Below, piece after piece: positions 12,101 through 25,227 of a stretch of DNA of 64,000 nt (its first letter is position 1; every line of letters starts with the position of its first letter). The translations under genes and the position numbers were made by a program. Under the pieces are notes generated by a model. That model saw only the letters and a program-made list of their open reading frames with translations. It was not told the origin of the DNA and made no database searches. The stretch is from Poecilobothrus nobilitatus (taxonomy: Eukaryota; Arthropoda; Insecta; Diptera; Dolichopodidae), in assembly GCA_947095535.1 (NCBI GenBank), contig OX352773.1:234341477-234405476 (forward strand). Direction: 5' to 3'.

Positions 12101-15100
12101 CGGCAGCGTCTTCTCTATGTAAACCTTCACCTATAATATTTTTGAATACGGTTAATAAATCTCCAGTCATTTGACAATCACAAATGTGTAGATGTGTTAT
12201 ACAATCAAATTCAAATATCAGATTGACAATAAACAAATATTCAAATAATATTTTATTTTATAAAAGAAAAAGTTTTCAATGATTTTGATTAAATGAGAAG
12301 GAGCATTAAGAATAGAGAATTTATGGAAATTGACCATAATAAAAAGGCAACAAAAACTATTACATCTATATTTAAGCATTATTATATTTTTTTTTTTTAA
12401 GTTTAAAGTAGATTTAAAAAGAAAAAAAATGATTGTATACACATAGAGATATTTTTATCCTCAAATATAAGGTTAAATTGTGGGTAACCACATTTTTCTA
12501 TGAAAAAAACAAAGAATTATAAATTCATAAACCTAAAAGAAAGAAAAATCTTTGATACTTATTTTTCTTCAAATAATATTCATCTTTAAATATAACAAAA
12601 ATTTTATAGAAAAAAAAAAATTTATTTTTCTTGCAATTTTCCTTTTTCTTGCAATTTTTATTTTTTTTTGTTTTTTCTTATATTGTACTTTTAATAGTTT
12701 TAGTTTGGAAAAACAAAAACAAAAAATCGAATAATTTATGTTTTTCCAAGTTTTATTATTTAGTTTTTCTTTTTTTTTTTTTTTGTAGAGATTTAAATAC
12801 ATGTATGTTCCGGTGTTTATTTTTAAAATTAGAAATGTATACATATATGCAAGAAAGAGATAGATAAAGGATGAAAGAAAAAGTAAAGTTTTTCTTTATT
12901 TTTCATTTAACAGTTTTTTTTATTTTTTTCTATTTTATTACAGTTATTATTTTATATATATATTTATATTTTTATTTGAATATATATGTATAAGGTATAG
13001 GATTTGGGATAGGATTTTTTTTTTTTGGTTATATTTTAAGAATTTCTTGTTCTGTTTTTGGCATGATTTGGCATGATATTCTAGATTTAAACTTAATTCA
13101 TAAAACCTTGAATGAAATTAAAAATCAAATAATAATTATAAACTCTTTTAGAATTTTACAAAGTTAAATAAAAAATTAAAAGAAAAAAAAAAATAATTCA
13201 GTGATAGGAACAAAATTGGTCATTTTTTTATTTTGAAAATTAAGAAAATTAAAGATTAAAATCCATAAAGTTAAATAACAATTGGTAAGTACTTATGTTC
13301 ATTTATAGTGTATTTTAACAATTATAATTTAGTATATAAAGTAAAAAAAAGTAGTCGACAACATTTTAAAATATATATTATGTATGTAAGTATATATAAA
13401 TGTTAATATTAAAATTCTATTCAACAAAAATTCTTGTTTATTGAAATAATAAAGTTTTCCTTTTTTTTTTCCTCTGAGAAAATTTTTTTTATCTATTTAC
13501 CTTTTACCGAAGAAAAAGATGTAAGTATGTAATTATAAAACAATATCAAAATCATCAATGTTTTTTTTTTTTTCAAAACGCTTCTGAAAGTTTTAATAAA
13601 AAATATACTTAAGATGAAAAGTTTTTAAAAGAAAGAAATAGATTTTTTTTTTCTGTTTTTTTGTTTAACAAAACTTCAATGGTGTTAAATTGTACTCTAT
13701 AAAGTTTTGAGTGAAATTTTCTTTACTTTTTTTTGCAATGTACCTACATATATATGTATTTTTTTTTTTTCTTTTTTTGTTGTGAAATAACTAAATAAAT
13801 TTCATTACATTGGAAAATTTATATATATTGCAGATTTATGTATAACATTCCTGATCTATAAAATTGAAATATATTCGGAAAAGTTTTTTTATCCCAACCA
13901 GAGATTTTATTTCAACCATCGTTTTATCAATTTTCTTTTTTTTTTGTTTTAATTATAATTTTAATTTTATATTTTTGAATCTTTTGAAACATTAAAAATG
14001 TTTAAATAAAATTTTAATTATACTAAAAAGAATTAAAAAATACATACATTATAATTTATTTAACCCTTATGATTAAATGAGAATTGTTTATAATTTTTGA
14101 AAAAGAAAAAAAAAACTATAGAATTTTAAAAATTAAGAGGAAAAAGTAAAAATTTTTCATTTAATTTAATCATTATTTTCACTTTTTACCTAATTTTCTT
14201 AAAACCAAAAACACAAACACAAGAAACATGAAACACTTCAATTTCCTCTTGGGTATAGTTAGGTTAAAAATATGAAAATGATTCAAAATTAACAAAAAAA
14301 AAAGTAAAGGAAAGGTACTTAAATATATTATATAAAATAACATTTTATTTTTATGTTATCTAAAGTTTTTTTATATTTCTTGTCGATTTTGACAAATTTT
14401 TTTTTTTTTCAATCTTAAAGGTATAATATTAATAAAAACAAAAAAAGAAAAGAAAATAAGAAATCTGGTTCCTCTTTGTAAAATACCTAGTTATATAACA
14501 AAATTAGCAAAGAAAAAAAAAACAACTAAAATGGCAAAACGATAAAACTAATATAATAAACATAAAATGTGTAGAAAAGTTAGATCAAGCATTTCTAGGC
14601 TCTTCTAATATCATTGCAATTTTCTTTTCTAATCAATATTTGAATTAATGCCAAATTATAATAAAACTTGTATTAATTTATTTGTTAAAAGCTTATTTTG
14701 TTGAAATAAGATTTTAAGATTTTCAATTTTTTCAAATATATGTATATATATATATATATATTTTACGTTTATATTATAGAATCAAAAATTGTATCTTTTA
14801 GGTACATAATATTATATATTAAATCAAATCAAATAGATAAGTAATAGTTATTTTATAACTTTTAGATTAAATTGAATTGAATCATAAAAACCTTCTTATA
14901 TAATAGTATTTTTAAGGATGTTGTTGTTTTTCCTTTTTTTTTTTTTTGTTACTATTTATACAATCTTTGATATTGTAGAAAATTGACAACCTGTTTCAAT
15001 TTACAAAGGTCAAAGGAAATTGAAAAATAAAAAAAATAAAAAATCTTTGACATACAAAACTAAAAAAAAATTTTTTTTTTTTTTAAGATCAATTTGTTTT

Positions 15101-15825
15101 AACCTAAAACATTAATTTTGCTTCATATATTATCAGATATAACTATTTATTATAGATGGAAAATTTAATTTATAAAGAAGTTTTTCTTTTATTTTTATAT
15201 ACAAATTGTTATGGTTACATTCCTCTTGTTTATAAATATGGTATACCTATTTAGAATTCTTTGTAAATATCTTATCGTTATATTTAGCAAAACAGGTATT
15301 CTTAATATTCAGAATTACACAATTAATAATTAAAACCGTCTAAAATTTATAATTGAAATTCATTAAGTTTCTTACATTTTTTTTTTTTTTTTTTTTTGGT
15401 TTATTTATTTTTCAGAAAACGTCATCACACATATAAAAATAAACTGATAACAAATCATATTTTCCTTTTTAAATGATAAAAAAAATTCACAAACAGCTAT
15501 TAAATAATTTTTTTTTTCTGATTTAGTCATATATTTGGCAAATGATTTTGATAAAATTTCATATAAGTAAAAAATTAATCGAAAATTTTAAACCAGGAGT
15601 TGTCTAGACAATGCCATATTACGAAACCTACTTAAGAGTCCCAAGTACTGTTGTAGGACGAAACACTTTTAAAATTAATCAATTCAGATAGAAAATATAT
15701 ATTTAAATTAATATTTAAATAATTTTCTTGATTGCATCCTATTATAAACGAAACATTAAATAGGTAATACCTTGTGTAAAAATTTTATTTTCAATTTGTT
15801 TTATTTTTTTTACCTATACAAAAAG

Positions 15826-15856
<31 letters not shown>

Positions 15857-16816
15857 TCAAAAACAACATAGTAAAATGAAACTACTTTTTATTAAGGACA
15901 CCCATAAGATTATAGTCCTTTTTTTTTTTTTTTGCATTTTTTTTTCTCTTGAATAAGCAAAAACAAAAGTTATAGAAATGAAATGTTTCAATACATTGAT
16001 TATATAATATATAATATTAAATTTTTCTAAGTATCTTTTTTAAACTTATTATATATATAAATAAATAAGTTATATATAAATAAGTTATATGTATATTACA
16101 TATAAATGTATGTTGTTTTTTTTTAAGAAATTACTAACTACTTATAGATTTTTAAAAATACTTACGTAAAATTTAAAAAAATTTTTTATTAGAATTTGTA
16201 AAAAAAAAAAAAATACTTGAAAATTTGGTCAAAAATTTAATATAAAATATACATAAATGTGATATTTGATATGTAATTGAAATATATGTATATATGTATG
16301 TATACAGTACTGTATGTTTATTCTTTATACATATATTTAATACAATTTTATAATAATATAGTTATTATGTAATTATTGTATTCTCTTAAACATCTCCTTA
16401 AACCCTTCAACTTGAGAGTACATACTTAAATTCAAATTTCAACAAAATCAAAAATTTAAGAGTTAAGATTCTTGAATGGATTCTAATTCATCGTTTCTTT
16501 GTTGAAAATTAACTAAAAAAAAACTTTATGAAATATATAAGTTGTATATATGGCATATATAATATCTTCGTTATCTAATGAAAAATAATAGAAAATATCT
16601 GAAAATCCAAAAAAGTAGGAAATTGAATGCTTACATTTAATTCATCAAGGGAAATTAATTTGATTTTAGATTTCACGATGTAAATTTAGTCATAGGTATT
16701 GTTTTAAGAAAATATGTTAGTTTTCAATCAAATATTTATATATATATATATATATATATGTATTATATTATATATATGTATATTATACCGAAATCCTTTC
16801 ACAACCACTAAATTTT
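12101..16816. other. AT-rich non-coding block, no gene seen
   Basis: Almost pure A/T low-complexity DNA, with long T runs at 12774-12784, 13013-13026 and 15378-15398 and a (TA)n tract at 16738-16759. Open frames at 12218-12442, 12569-12844 and 12631-12867 are overlapping readings of homopolymers on both strands, rich in F, K, I and N. They show no domain and I leave them out as genes. Confidence 0.8.
16738..16759. repeat. (TA)n microsatellite
   Basis: Eleven uninterrupted TA dinucleotides. Similar tracts occur at 26939-26960, 53745-53779 and 58014-58040. The array is short and simple, with no associated structure. Confidence 0.9.
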
Positions 16817-16848
16817 GTACTTTTATACTATACATTATATAAAAGTAC
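16817..16848. repeat. perfect 11-bp hairpin
   Basis: GTACTTTTATA (16817-16827) and TATAAAAGTAC (16838-16848) are exact reverse complements around a 10-base loop. A third partial copy, 'gtaaaagtacggta', lies near 16901-16914. It is probably the end of an unidentified repeat that continues to about 17215. Confidence 0.6.
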
Positions 16849-17033
16849 GTTATCAAGCATGTGATAGAAAAAGAATATTTTCGATTTTTTCATGTAGTAA
16901 TGTAAAAGTACGGTAAATTATGATAACACCAAAATATCGAACTTCAGATTTTTGCATATATGTATGTACTTATGTAATATACATTTTTCCGATACATAGA
17001 AATCTGAAATACGTGTTTTTAGAGTGTTTTGCA

Positions 17034-17215
17034 TATGTGTCTTTCTGTCTGTATAGGCACGTGTACATCCCAAATGACTAAACGGTATTCGATAAAATTT
17101 CATATATAAAATTTTAACATAAATATGTTGAATTAAAAAGTGTTTGATAGAAATTTATCCGTCTGCCACTTTACTAGGGCCATTACTACATTTTTTACGA
17201 AATACATACATATTT
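17034..17215 (+). repeat. candidate dispersed fly repeat, unassigned
   Basis: The stretch has a mixed composition unlike its surroundings and contains 'tgtctttctgtctgtatagg' followed by 'cccaaatgactaaacgg' and 'gccactttactagggccatt'. A short (GTCT)n-like tract followed by a gcac/cacg word and a 'gataaaatttca' motif is reminiscent of mini-me-type repeats, but the match is loose and no second copy is present here. The 61-codon minus-strand frame at 16918-17103 reads through it and is not supported as a gene. Confidence 0.3.
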
Positions 17216-17327
17216 TGAAACAGAAAAATATTATGAAAAAGTTATTAAGAGAAAGTTGTTACACAAATAAAGGAGTAAACTTTTAAGTTCGTTCCCATTT
17301 TTACACCATTTTTTTTTTTGTTTTTTT

Positions 17328-17412
17328 TCCGAGGGTTGGTGGAAAACTCGATAGTCACCAAGAGGAACTGCACGTGCTTCCAACAGCCTTCCAGCCTTCC
17401 AGTGTTGGCCAA
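17328..17412. other. GC-richer island of unknown origin
   Basis: About 85 bases of near-balanced composition stand out from the A/T background. They begin 'ccgagggttggtggaaaact' and include 'agaggaactgcacgtgcttc', then a 'ccagccttccag' duplication. Translations of both strands give no motif that I recognise. It may be a remnant of a transposon or a retroposed transcript. Confidence 0.35.
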
Positions 17413-20400
17413 CATATTTTTCTTTCTAAGTCATTTTAACTAATACGATATTTTATTTTAATTTTATAATTTTGTACATGAAATGTATAAATAGTACAAA
17501 AAATGTACAAGTATACAGAGAATATAACTATATACCTGTTTCATATACATATTTGCATTTATTTTTCTCGTATAATCTTATAAAATATGAATAAGCCTAT
17601 TTTAAAAAAAAAGAAATATTAAATTTTCCTGTTCCTGCGATCGGTTCTGTGGTGGACACAACTGATTATTTTATTTTTCCTGTCACTCATAAACGTTATT
17701 ATTTTATTTTTGCATAAAATTATGATTTCAATATAGAAGAATTAATAATTTTTGTGAATGTTTTAAAAAGGATCACTAATTTTTTTTTTTTTTTGTAATA
17801 AAATAACCTGAAATCTATTTAATATATCATTTTGATAAATCTAAAAACACTTCAAGTTTATATCATTTTAAGATAAATATATTTATATACCTCTATATAT
17901 AATATTATGTTTTATTTAAAATGATTAACTATTAAATCACTGAATTTATTTGATGTAACTTTTGTAAAATTAAATGCTTAAATAAAAATGCTAAATCTAA
18001 GCCTTGAAATTTCCATTAAATATCCACTTTGAAAATACCTATTATATTTTATATAAATACTATATTAATTTACTATATATATTTATTTATTATATACATA
18101 TAATAAAATAAAACAAAAGAGTAAAAAAAAAAACAATATTTATTTTTTTACTTAAATAATCATTAAATACACAATGGTATTAAATCTGTTCTTTTTTTTA
18201 TTCATTAATACTATTTTATAATGGCAGACATTGGCATTGTTTTTTTTTTCGGTTTGTTTCTACGTATGTTTTCAATAGTATTTATTTTTATAATCCGATA
18301 GATTTTGTATTTTTTATTTTTTCTAACATAACTTTCTATTAAAAATAATTTAATAATATTTAAACATCATTATTTTATATAAAAGAAAATATTTAAATTA
18401 TTATTTTGGCTAAATATATAGTACTATTCATTAGAAGTATCCTAGTATCCTTTAATAATTAAAAAAAAAAAAAAAAAAAAATCGTGATAAAATTTTAAAT
18501 ATAAATAAATAGGTACTTTAAAATTTTAATTTTTCAATTCAATTCATATACAAATATATTTAAAATAAAAAAAAAGGCGAACATTTTTTTTTTCTTTACC
18601 ATAATATTTTATAACTTTCAGATTTATTACCATAAAACTTGAGAGCATTTTTAAAACGTGTAGTGTAGTAATAAATTTTGTTAAAAAAAAAAAAAAAATT
18701 ATTTTTTATTGCATTTTTTGCATAGTTTATAAAATATTTTTTTTTTGTTTTTATTCATTTTCTTTTCCTATATTCTATTTTCTAGTTTTTTTTTTTTTTT
18801 TTTTCTTAAACATAATTAATAGGTATATAAAATTTATATAATGTATACATATATATAAGGAGACTTAGTGGGAATTTTGTTATCATTTGAATATGACTGG
18901 ACGTGTCTCTTTACACTTTTTTTATTTACACCATGTTCATTTATTTTTTAAGTCCGTTTTTTTTTTTAGCGTTTTGTGATTTAAATACAAAAAAAAACAA
19001 CTAGATACAATAAATTTCAAAAATAAAATCTAAACATTACAATATTTTTACTCATGGTGTTTTTTTTTTTTTTTTTTTTTTTTGGGGTTAGTCCTTTACT
19101 TTATTCTATAATAAAATAATATTTTTTAAAATTTTGTTGCCCTATTTTTAGTACATTTTTCAAAAAAAAAAAAATGTTCTTATTTTGAATTCTAATTCTT
19201 TTCGGACCGTCCGTCTGTTTTAAAAGCTTTTAATACACCGTTCGTGACAAAACAGGGAGAGGGAGGGAAGTGTAGATGTTATAAAAAAAAAAATAAAAAG
19301 TTAAAAGTAGTGGAACTTAGAATAACTTTAGTATGTTGTTCCATTTGTAATGAAGTTAAATACAGTTCCTTAAAGTTGAAAATAAATCCTATATTCGAAT
19401 AATTATAACAAAAATTCTCCGGAATGGGCATTTGTTGGAACTTGACATTTCAAATTCGTTATGCGTTAATATAAAAGTTTGTTGTTCTCGTAATTTCTAA
19501 AAGTTTAATGTTTAATAGAAGAATAAGAAGATTAATACAAAATATTGTAAGCATGAACATACGGTTACTTTAGATAGTTTTTATTGTATCTTCCCCTAAA
19601 TGTGTTAGCTATAAGAAGAAGATTTGCTTTTTGAAAAATTCGCGCCTTTAAAAACTCTTCGTTTTACATACTGTCTTCTTTTTTTATTCTATATTTTTGT
19701 GCTAACGATTGAATTAAAATATTAAAATAGTTTTTTTTTTTTTTGTCACAAATTGACTGTAAATGTCTTTTATTTTGCGGTTAGATTTAAAGATTTTTTT
19801 TTTTTTTTTATTTCCATTGAAAATAGAATAAAGCCAATTATTTTAATTTCACTTTAGAGAATATATAATTTTATTTGACTGCAGTGTATTTCCTCAAAAG
19901 GGAAAATAGGAATTAAATAAAAATAAACATTATATAGCGAGGTAAAAAAAAGGTTTTGAAATATAAAAGATTTGTTTTGTTGTTTTTTTTTTCTTTTCTT
20001 TAACACATAAACACTTTGTAAACGTATATATTAGATTTATTTTCACTTATATTTTTCTTTTTAATTTAAATTCTGATTATTTGTTAATAAAATATAGAAA
20101 ATGTTTGCAATGTTTCAAGTCAAATTATATACATATATACGTATATATATATACATATTATCAAAATTTACTGAAGATTATGTGTTTGTAAATTATTTAC
20201 AAAAAAGAAAATTCTTAAAATTTAAAAAAAAGTGACTTAAACAAGCCTCTTTAATTACAGAGCCTCTAAATTTAATATGAAAATATAAAGTACGAACCTA
20301 TTAAAAAACAAATTTTTATCATTACAGAATTGTCATAAAAAAAAAAATATTTAAAAAATAGAAAACATTTAAAATATTTTTCTGTTACATATACATACAT

Positions 20401-22762
20401 ATATATATACAAATAATTTACAATATTTTTTTTTTTTTTCCTTTCCTGCTGTGTTTATATATCCTTTAGAATCAAATTTTCTATGTTTTCCTTTAATTTT
20501 TTTTTTACAGTTAACCAAGATTTTGTTGTTATATTATAAGCCATACAAGCATAATATTACCTTGGCCTAAATATAAGAAAAAAAAAAAAATGTTTAAGGA
20601 TTAAATGAGTTGAATTCAGGATATCCGAAGATTTTCTTTGGGTATATTTATGTACATTTTGTAATTTTCAAAAAGGATATTACATAGTTGATTAAATAAT
20701 AATAGAATAAGGATCGAAAAGAGAAAAAACTTTATTTTTTTTTTTTTGATGTTTTCTTTTTTTTGCATCTTCAACAACTTAACGTAAATAAGTTTTTCTT
20801 CTAAAATATTTAACATTTTCTTTTTCTATTAAAAAAGGATATTCTAGTGACTTTCCTATTTTTTTTTTTGTTTTAAATTGTAGTAATAATTTAAATATAA
20901 TAAATTAAATAGCTCTGAGAAAATAAAAGAAAAAAAAAAAAATAGATTTTTATTTTTAAGAAATTATGATGTATTGTATATTGAATTTAATTTAACTAAG
21001 GGGTCATTTAACTAAAGTTTATTAAAATTATACGTTTTAATAAATTTTTTTTGCTTGTAGTTTTTGATATTTTTTGAGATTATGATAATGTATAAAAGAA
21101 TCTTAGATAAAGTTGAAAATAGCTTTAAAATAAAATTTACATCTTGTATTGTTTTCGTAACATGTTTATACCTTCATTCAATCTGTATTTGACAAAGCTT
21201 AACAATTTTTTAAATTGGAAAATTTGGATTTATTATATTGATTAAATTCGAAATGTTTAAAACAAAAAAGATCATATATTGTATTATATTTAATATTTTG
21301 AGAAGGACTTACTATTTGATACATATATATATATATGAGAATAGTTGTATTGTAGACATTAAATAATATCGTTTATAGTTATTTTAAGAGATTGAAACTT
21401 TTAGTATACAAATCACTTTTAATATTGTTGTCTAGATTCTAGAAGCTTTTCTATAGTACTTATTATACTTTAATTAATTTCAATGAAAAAAAAAAATCAT
21501 TACTTAAGGAAAATTTCCATTTATAAAATGAAAATTTTATTATTATTTCAAAACTTGCTTTATTTTCTTTTTTCCATTAAAATAAAGGGAAAAAAATATT
21601 CATTTCTATTATAGATGTTTATAGGATTGATTTTTTAAATATATAGAATTTATGAAGAAAAGTATGTAATATGTAATATATACATAAATCTAAAAATAGA
21701 TTATAAAACACTCCTATATAATACTCCTTAGATGTAATATAATTTTTTTTAAAGTTTTCTTAATGTTTAATCTGAAAGTACATTTTCATTTATAAAGTTA
21801 TTAGTCTTACATAAAGTTTTATTTGAATGAGTATTTTATCAAATACAGTGATTGACATCAGTTGCTTAGAAATTATAAGGTTCTATACTTAAACAAAGTA
21901 AAAACAAAACAAATGAATGATGCCAAACGTTTCTAGCTGTAAACAGGAGAAATTATTAAGGAATAAAATTCCAGCTCTTATTACATATAAAAATTTTTTT
22001 TGTTTTGTTAAGGATAGAACTTTTGAAGGATGTAATTTTTTGGTAGAAAAAAAAGTTTCTAAAAAATATGATTAAATCTTCTTCAAACTGCATTTTTTTT
22101 TTTTTTTAATTAAGTTCTACATTTAAATTTTTTTTTTAAAGAAAATATTGAAAACTGCTTTTTATTAACACCACCGTCAAAAAAAAATTTAAAGTTGCTA
22201 AAGAAAAAAATTAAGTAACAAGTATTTTAACCACATCTACATGTCAATTAAAAAAAAAAAACAGAATATTTAATATGCATATGCATAAAACACACACAAG
22301 TTCTACAAAATATTTTTACTAAAAACTAATTGAAAACTGGATAATATTTATAATTTCATACCAATATGCGTAAATATATCCATAATATATGCATTTTAAT
22401 ATTTAAATTTTCACTTAATGTGAAAATAGAATGTTCATAAATGCTTTCTCATGTTAGAAAACGCTTTAAACAAAAAACATTAGATTTTAAAAGGAATGAA
22501 ACCTGAAAAAACGGTTGTAAATTGTTTCAGAATAAATTTTTGTATTTATTTTGCCTTTGTCTTTCGAGCTTTTTTGAGAGGTTAAAAATTATTTTTAAAA
22601 ATTTATTTTTTAAATAAAAATTAATAATTGTGAAATGTGCTGCTCTAAAAACTTGGATATTTACTTATTTATTCTATTTTAAAATAGAAAATTCAGTTTA
22701 ATCCTTTGACACGTTAGTTAATAATCACCAAGAACAGACTAATGACACTATTGTGTGGCGCC
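17413..22762. other. AT-rich non-coding block, no gene seen
   Basis: Low-complexity A/T DNA throughout, with long runs at 18463-18480 (A), 19061-19083 (T), 15-base-class runs elsewhere, and scattered TATATA tracts. A short mixed-composition patch at 19200-19270 contains 'cggaccgtccgtctg' and a purine run, but no frame or repeat structure emerges. The 66-codon minus-strand frame at 20616-20816 is low complexity. Confidence 0.8.
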
Positions 22763-23355
22763 ATAAAATAAAGCTATACTTTATTACCATAATAGCCTTA
22801 TTTCGCTTTTTAATGAAAAATAAAAACCGTAATCGAAATTTTTTTCGCTTCGATTTTATTTCATATGGCTTTATTTCCTTTTTAAAAAATTAAATCTATT
22901 CTCTTCAAATTATTTAGAAGTATTTAATTTAAATTTGTAGGATAAAATTTCGTCGGATAAAATATCACAATAATGAATTTTAATATAATTGGAAATATTT
23001 TGGATTTATTTTAAATCCAACTCTAAAATCCCTCCTCACGACATTTTGTCCTCGTCCTAACAACATGTTTTCCTCTCAACAATTTGTTCATATACGTACA
23101 TATTCTGGAAAAAGAAACAACCTTGATTTTGTAACTAACCATAACATCCCGCCCAAACTGGTTTTAATGCAGTATATTTATTATTTATAACTGTATTCAT
23201 TTATAAATACCTATTTTTTCACTTTTTGCTTTATTTCGCATTTAAGTTGGAAATAATAAATCCATACGCGAAAAAATTTGCGATATGACATTATTTCTCA
23301 TCCAAAAAGCCGAAATAAAGCCATTATGACTTTATTACGAATGGCTTTATTTCAC
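22763..23355. mobile_element. non-autonomous DNA transposon (foldback MITE B)
   Basis: The left end 'cataaaataaagctatac' continues through 'ccataatagccttatttcgc'. It matches the complement of the right end, which begins 'agtgaaataaagccattcg' and runs through 'cataatggctttatttcggc' and 'tttttggatgagaaataa'. The inverted repeats extend at least 60 bp and, more loosely, further inward. The interior is non-coding and holds the ~87-bp repeat also found in the element at 3903-4743. The length is about 590 bp. No convincing target-site duplication is visible, so the superfamily is unassigned. Confidence 0.7.
22990..23160 (+). repeat. diverged 87-bp-type repeat inside MITE B
   Basis: 'aaatccaactctaaaatccc' near 23010 and 'ttgattttgtaactaaccat' near 23112, with 'catatacgtacatattctgg' between them, are the same order of words as in the repeats at 4224-4380 and 5921-6085. 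The copies here are more diverged and partly replaced by a C-rich segment. Confidence 0.5.
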
Positions 23356-23822
23356 TGTCACCGTGTCAGTAATTATAAAAATATTTTTATAAATTTAACT
23401 TTGAGGAAATTTTGAGAAAATTTTTTGGTTATATTTATTTTATATGAGTTGAATTTTAAGTAAAAATCCATACAAAAAAAACAAAAAAACAAACATATGT
23501 TAATTAAATATTTCTATGACAGGATTTTTTTTTAATTGTCTCTAATACACATAACTAAATATGTATATATTTTTTTTTAAAACTTAAAAAAAAATATATA
23601 ATTACTTATTTTAACTTTATTTTTTATACAGTTTTTATTTTTTAATTTTTTTTTTTTGTTTTTTTTTATTAAATTCTTTACTTTGGTTGGTGTGCACACA
23701 GTTCGAACACGGGGAATCAATTTAATTTGCATTTCAAATTTATTTCAAATTGAAAAGAAGAAAATTTAATTTGCGTTGTTTCTACCTAAATTTACATTTA
23801 CTTTATTTTGCACAATATTTAA

Positions 23823-23861
<39 letters not shown>

Positions 23862-24600
23862 AAAATAAAATCATTTAAATTGAGAAAGTAGAAAATAGTT
23901 TCATTTTATTTTTATTTGTTTGTTTTTTTTTTTCAAACTCATTTAATTTGAATTGCACTCTGCACACTTATATATATACATATACATAAACACTTTTATA
24001 TACTTTCTTTCAAATATATATACTTTTGTACTCTGTTTGTGTTGATGTATTTAAAAAAACTTTTAAAATACAATAAATAAAATACATAGTTTGTTTATAT
24101 TATACCAATGTATTTTGAAACTTGTATATATATATATGATGTAGTACTCTTGTATGTGTATATATATTGATTCAAATTTAATCGTTAAATTTTCAATACA
24201 TTTATTTAAGGTAATAAAATTTGTTATAAAAAAAAAAACAAAATAGAAATAGTTAAGAATTTTAAAATAAAAAATTTTTTTTTTATTATTTTATGTATAT
24301 TATGATATTTATTTAATAAAATTTATATATATACATACATGTATATATAACTAGGTATATAGGTATATATAACTTTTTAGTTAATTAATGTATTGGAAAA
24401 GGTTTTTTTTTTCATATTCTGTATACTGAAAATGGAAGGAAACTCTGATAATATAATTTTATTGTTCATATCAAAAAGTTTTTTTTTTCTTTTAATTTAT
24501 TCAAAATATAAAAAATGATTAGTGTGATTTATTTTAATATGATATTAGATATTTTATTTTAAAAACAAATAGAATTAATATAACTATTTACTTAAAGTCG
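23356..24600. other. AT-rich spacer with a 31-base A run
   Basis: It contains an uninterrupted run of 31 A at 23829-23859, one of the longest in the window, and several TATATA tracts (24120-24170, 24325-24370). No coding or structured element is seen. Confidence 0.8.
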
Positions 24601-24791
24601 AAAATAAAGAGATTATCTAAACAAACAACACTATAAAATTTAACTTGAATGCATAAAATTGAACTTGAACTCAAATTTTATTTTTTTCAAACAAAAACTA
24701 CGCTTTGATCACGTATTTTTGTTTGAAAATGTTAGGTTTAAGTTCAAGCTCAGTTTTATGCATTCGACCAATTATCTCTTTATGAAAATAA
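24601..24791. mobile_element. palindromic foldback element, about 190 bp
   Basis: The two halves are extended reverse complements. The left half reads 'aaaataaagagattatcta', 'ttgaatgcataaaattgaac', 'ttgaactcaa' and 'caaacaaaaactac'. The complement of the right half reads 'ttttcataaagagataatt', 'tcgaatgcataaaactgagc' and 'ttgaacttaa'. The centre is a short spacer around 24700-24715, so the whole unit can fold on itself. A relative lies at 11811-12100. No transposase is encoded. Confidence 0.75.
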
Positions 24792-24860
24792 TATATAAGT
24801 AAATGAACGTTTCATCTTATTTAATTATTTAAAATAAAAAATCTTATTTTTAAATTAAAA

Positions 24861-25227
24861 TTAGAAGTCGTATTAGAAGTCATTAAAATTAGAAGTCGTA
24901 ATTAAAATTAGTCGTTGGTTGGTCTGGGTGACTGGCCACCGCCGCTCATGACAGTGACATAAATTAGCGCGTTAGCACCGTTTTGCTACCACTTCCCTGT
25001 CCACAAGGCTTATAATAGGGCTATATTAGTTTAATTTTAGATTTATTTCTTTGTGTTCAGAAACCTTACTATTTCTGCAGGTTGCTTAACCGCTAGATCA
25101 CTAAGATAGTTGAGTTGATGGCGCTACCCAGAATTGCTCTTCTGGCCCTCCTCGCCAGCGCTGGGCACTTACAAGTGAAGTGTGTAATGCATTCTTTCTC
25201 ATTCTGTTCTCCACATAGTATGGAGTT
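24861..25227 (-). mobile_element. 5'-truncated non-LTR retrotransposon (LINE) tail
   Basis: On the minus strand this copy has the end of an ORF2-like frame (25093-25227), a mixed-composition 3' untranslated segment (about 24916-25092, with 'gagcggcggtggccagtcac'), and a terminal array of the word ATTAGAAGTCGT and relatives (24861-24915 on the plus strand). Truncation at the 5' side and a short repeated tail are what target-primed reverse transcription leaves. Upstream of 25227 the sequence returns abruptly to A/T background. Confidence 0.75.
25093..25227 (-). pseudogene. LINE ORF2 C-terminal zinc-knuckle fragment
   Basis: Read on the minus strand, 44 codons end at a TAG (25093-25095). The peptide contains CGEQNEKECITHF, then TCKCPALARRARRAILG. 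This is the recognisable end of ORF2 proteins in Jockey/I/R1-like LINEs, which typically have C-x2-C ... H-x4-C followed by 'CPALARRR..LG'. The histidine and final cysteine of H-x4-C are kept. Where the first cysteine of C-x2-C is expected the codon is TCC (serine), consistent with decay. Reverse transcriptase and endonuclease domains are absent because the copy is 5'-truncated. Clade assignment is uncertain. Confidence 0.8.
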
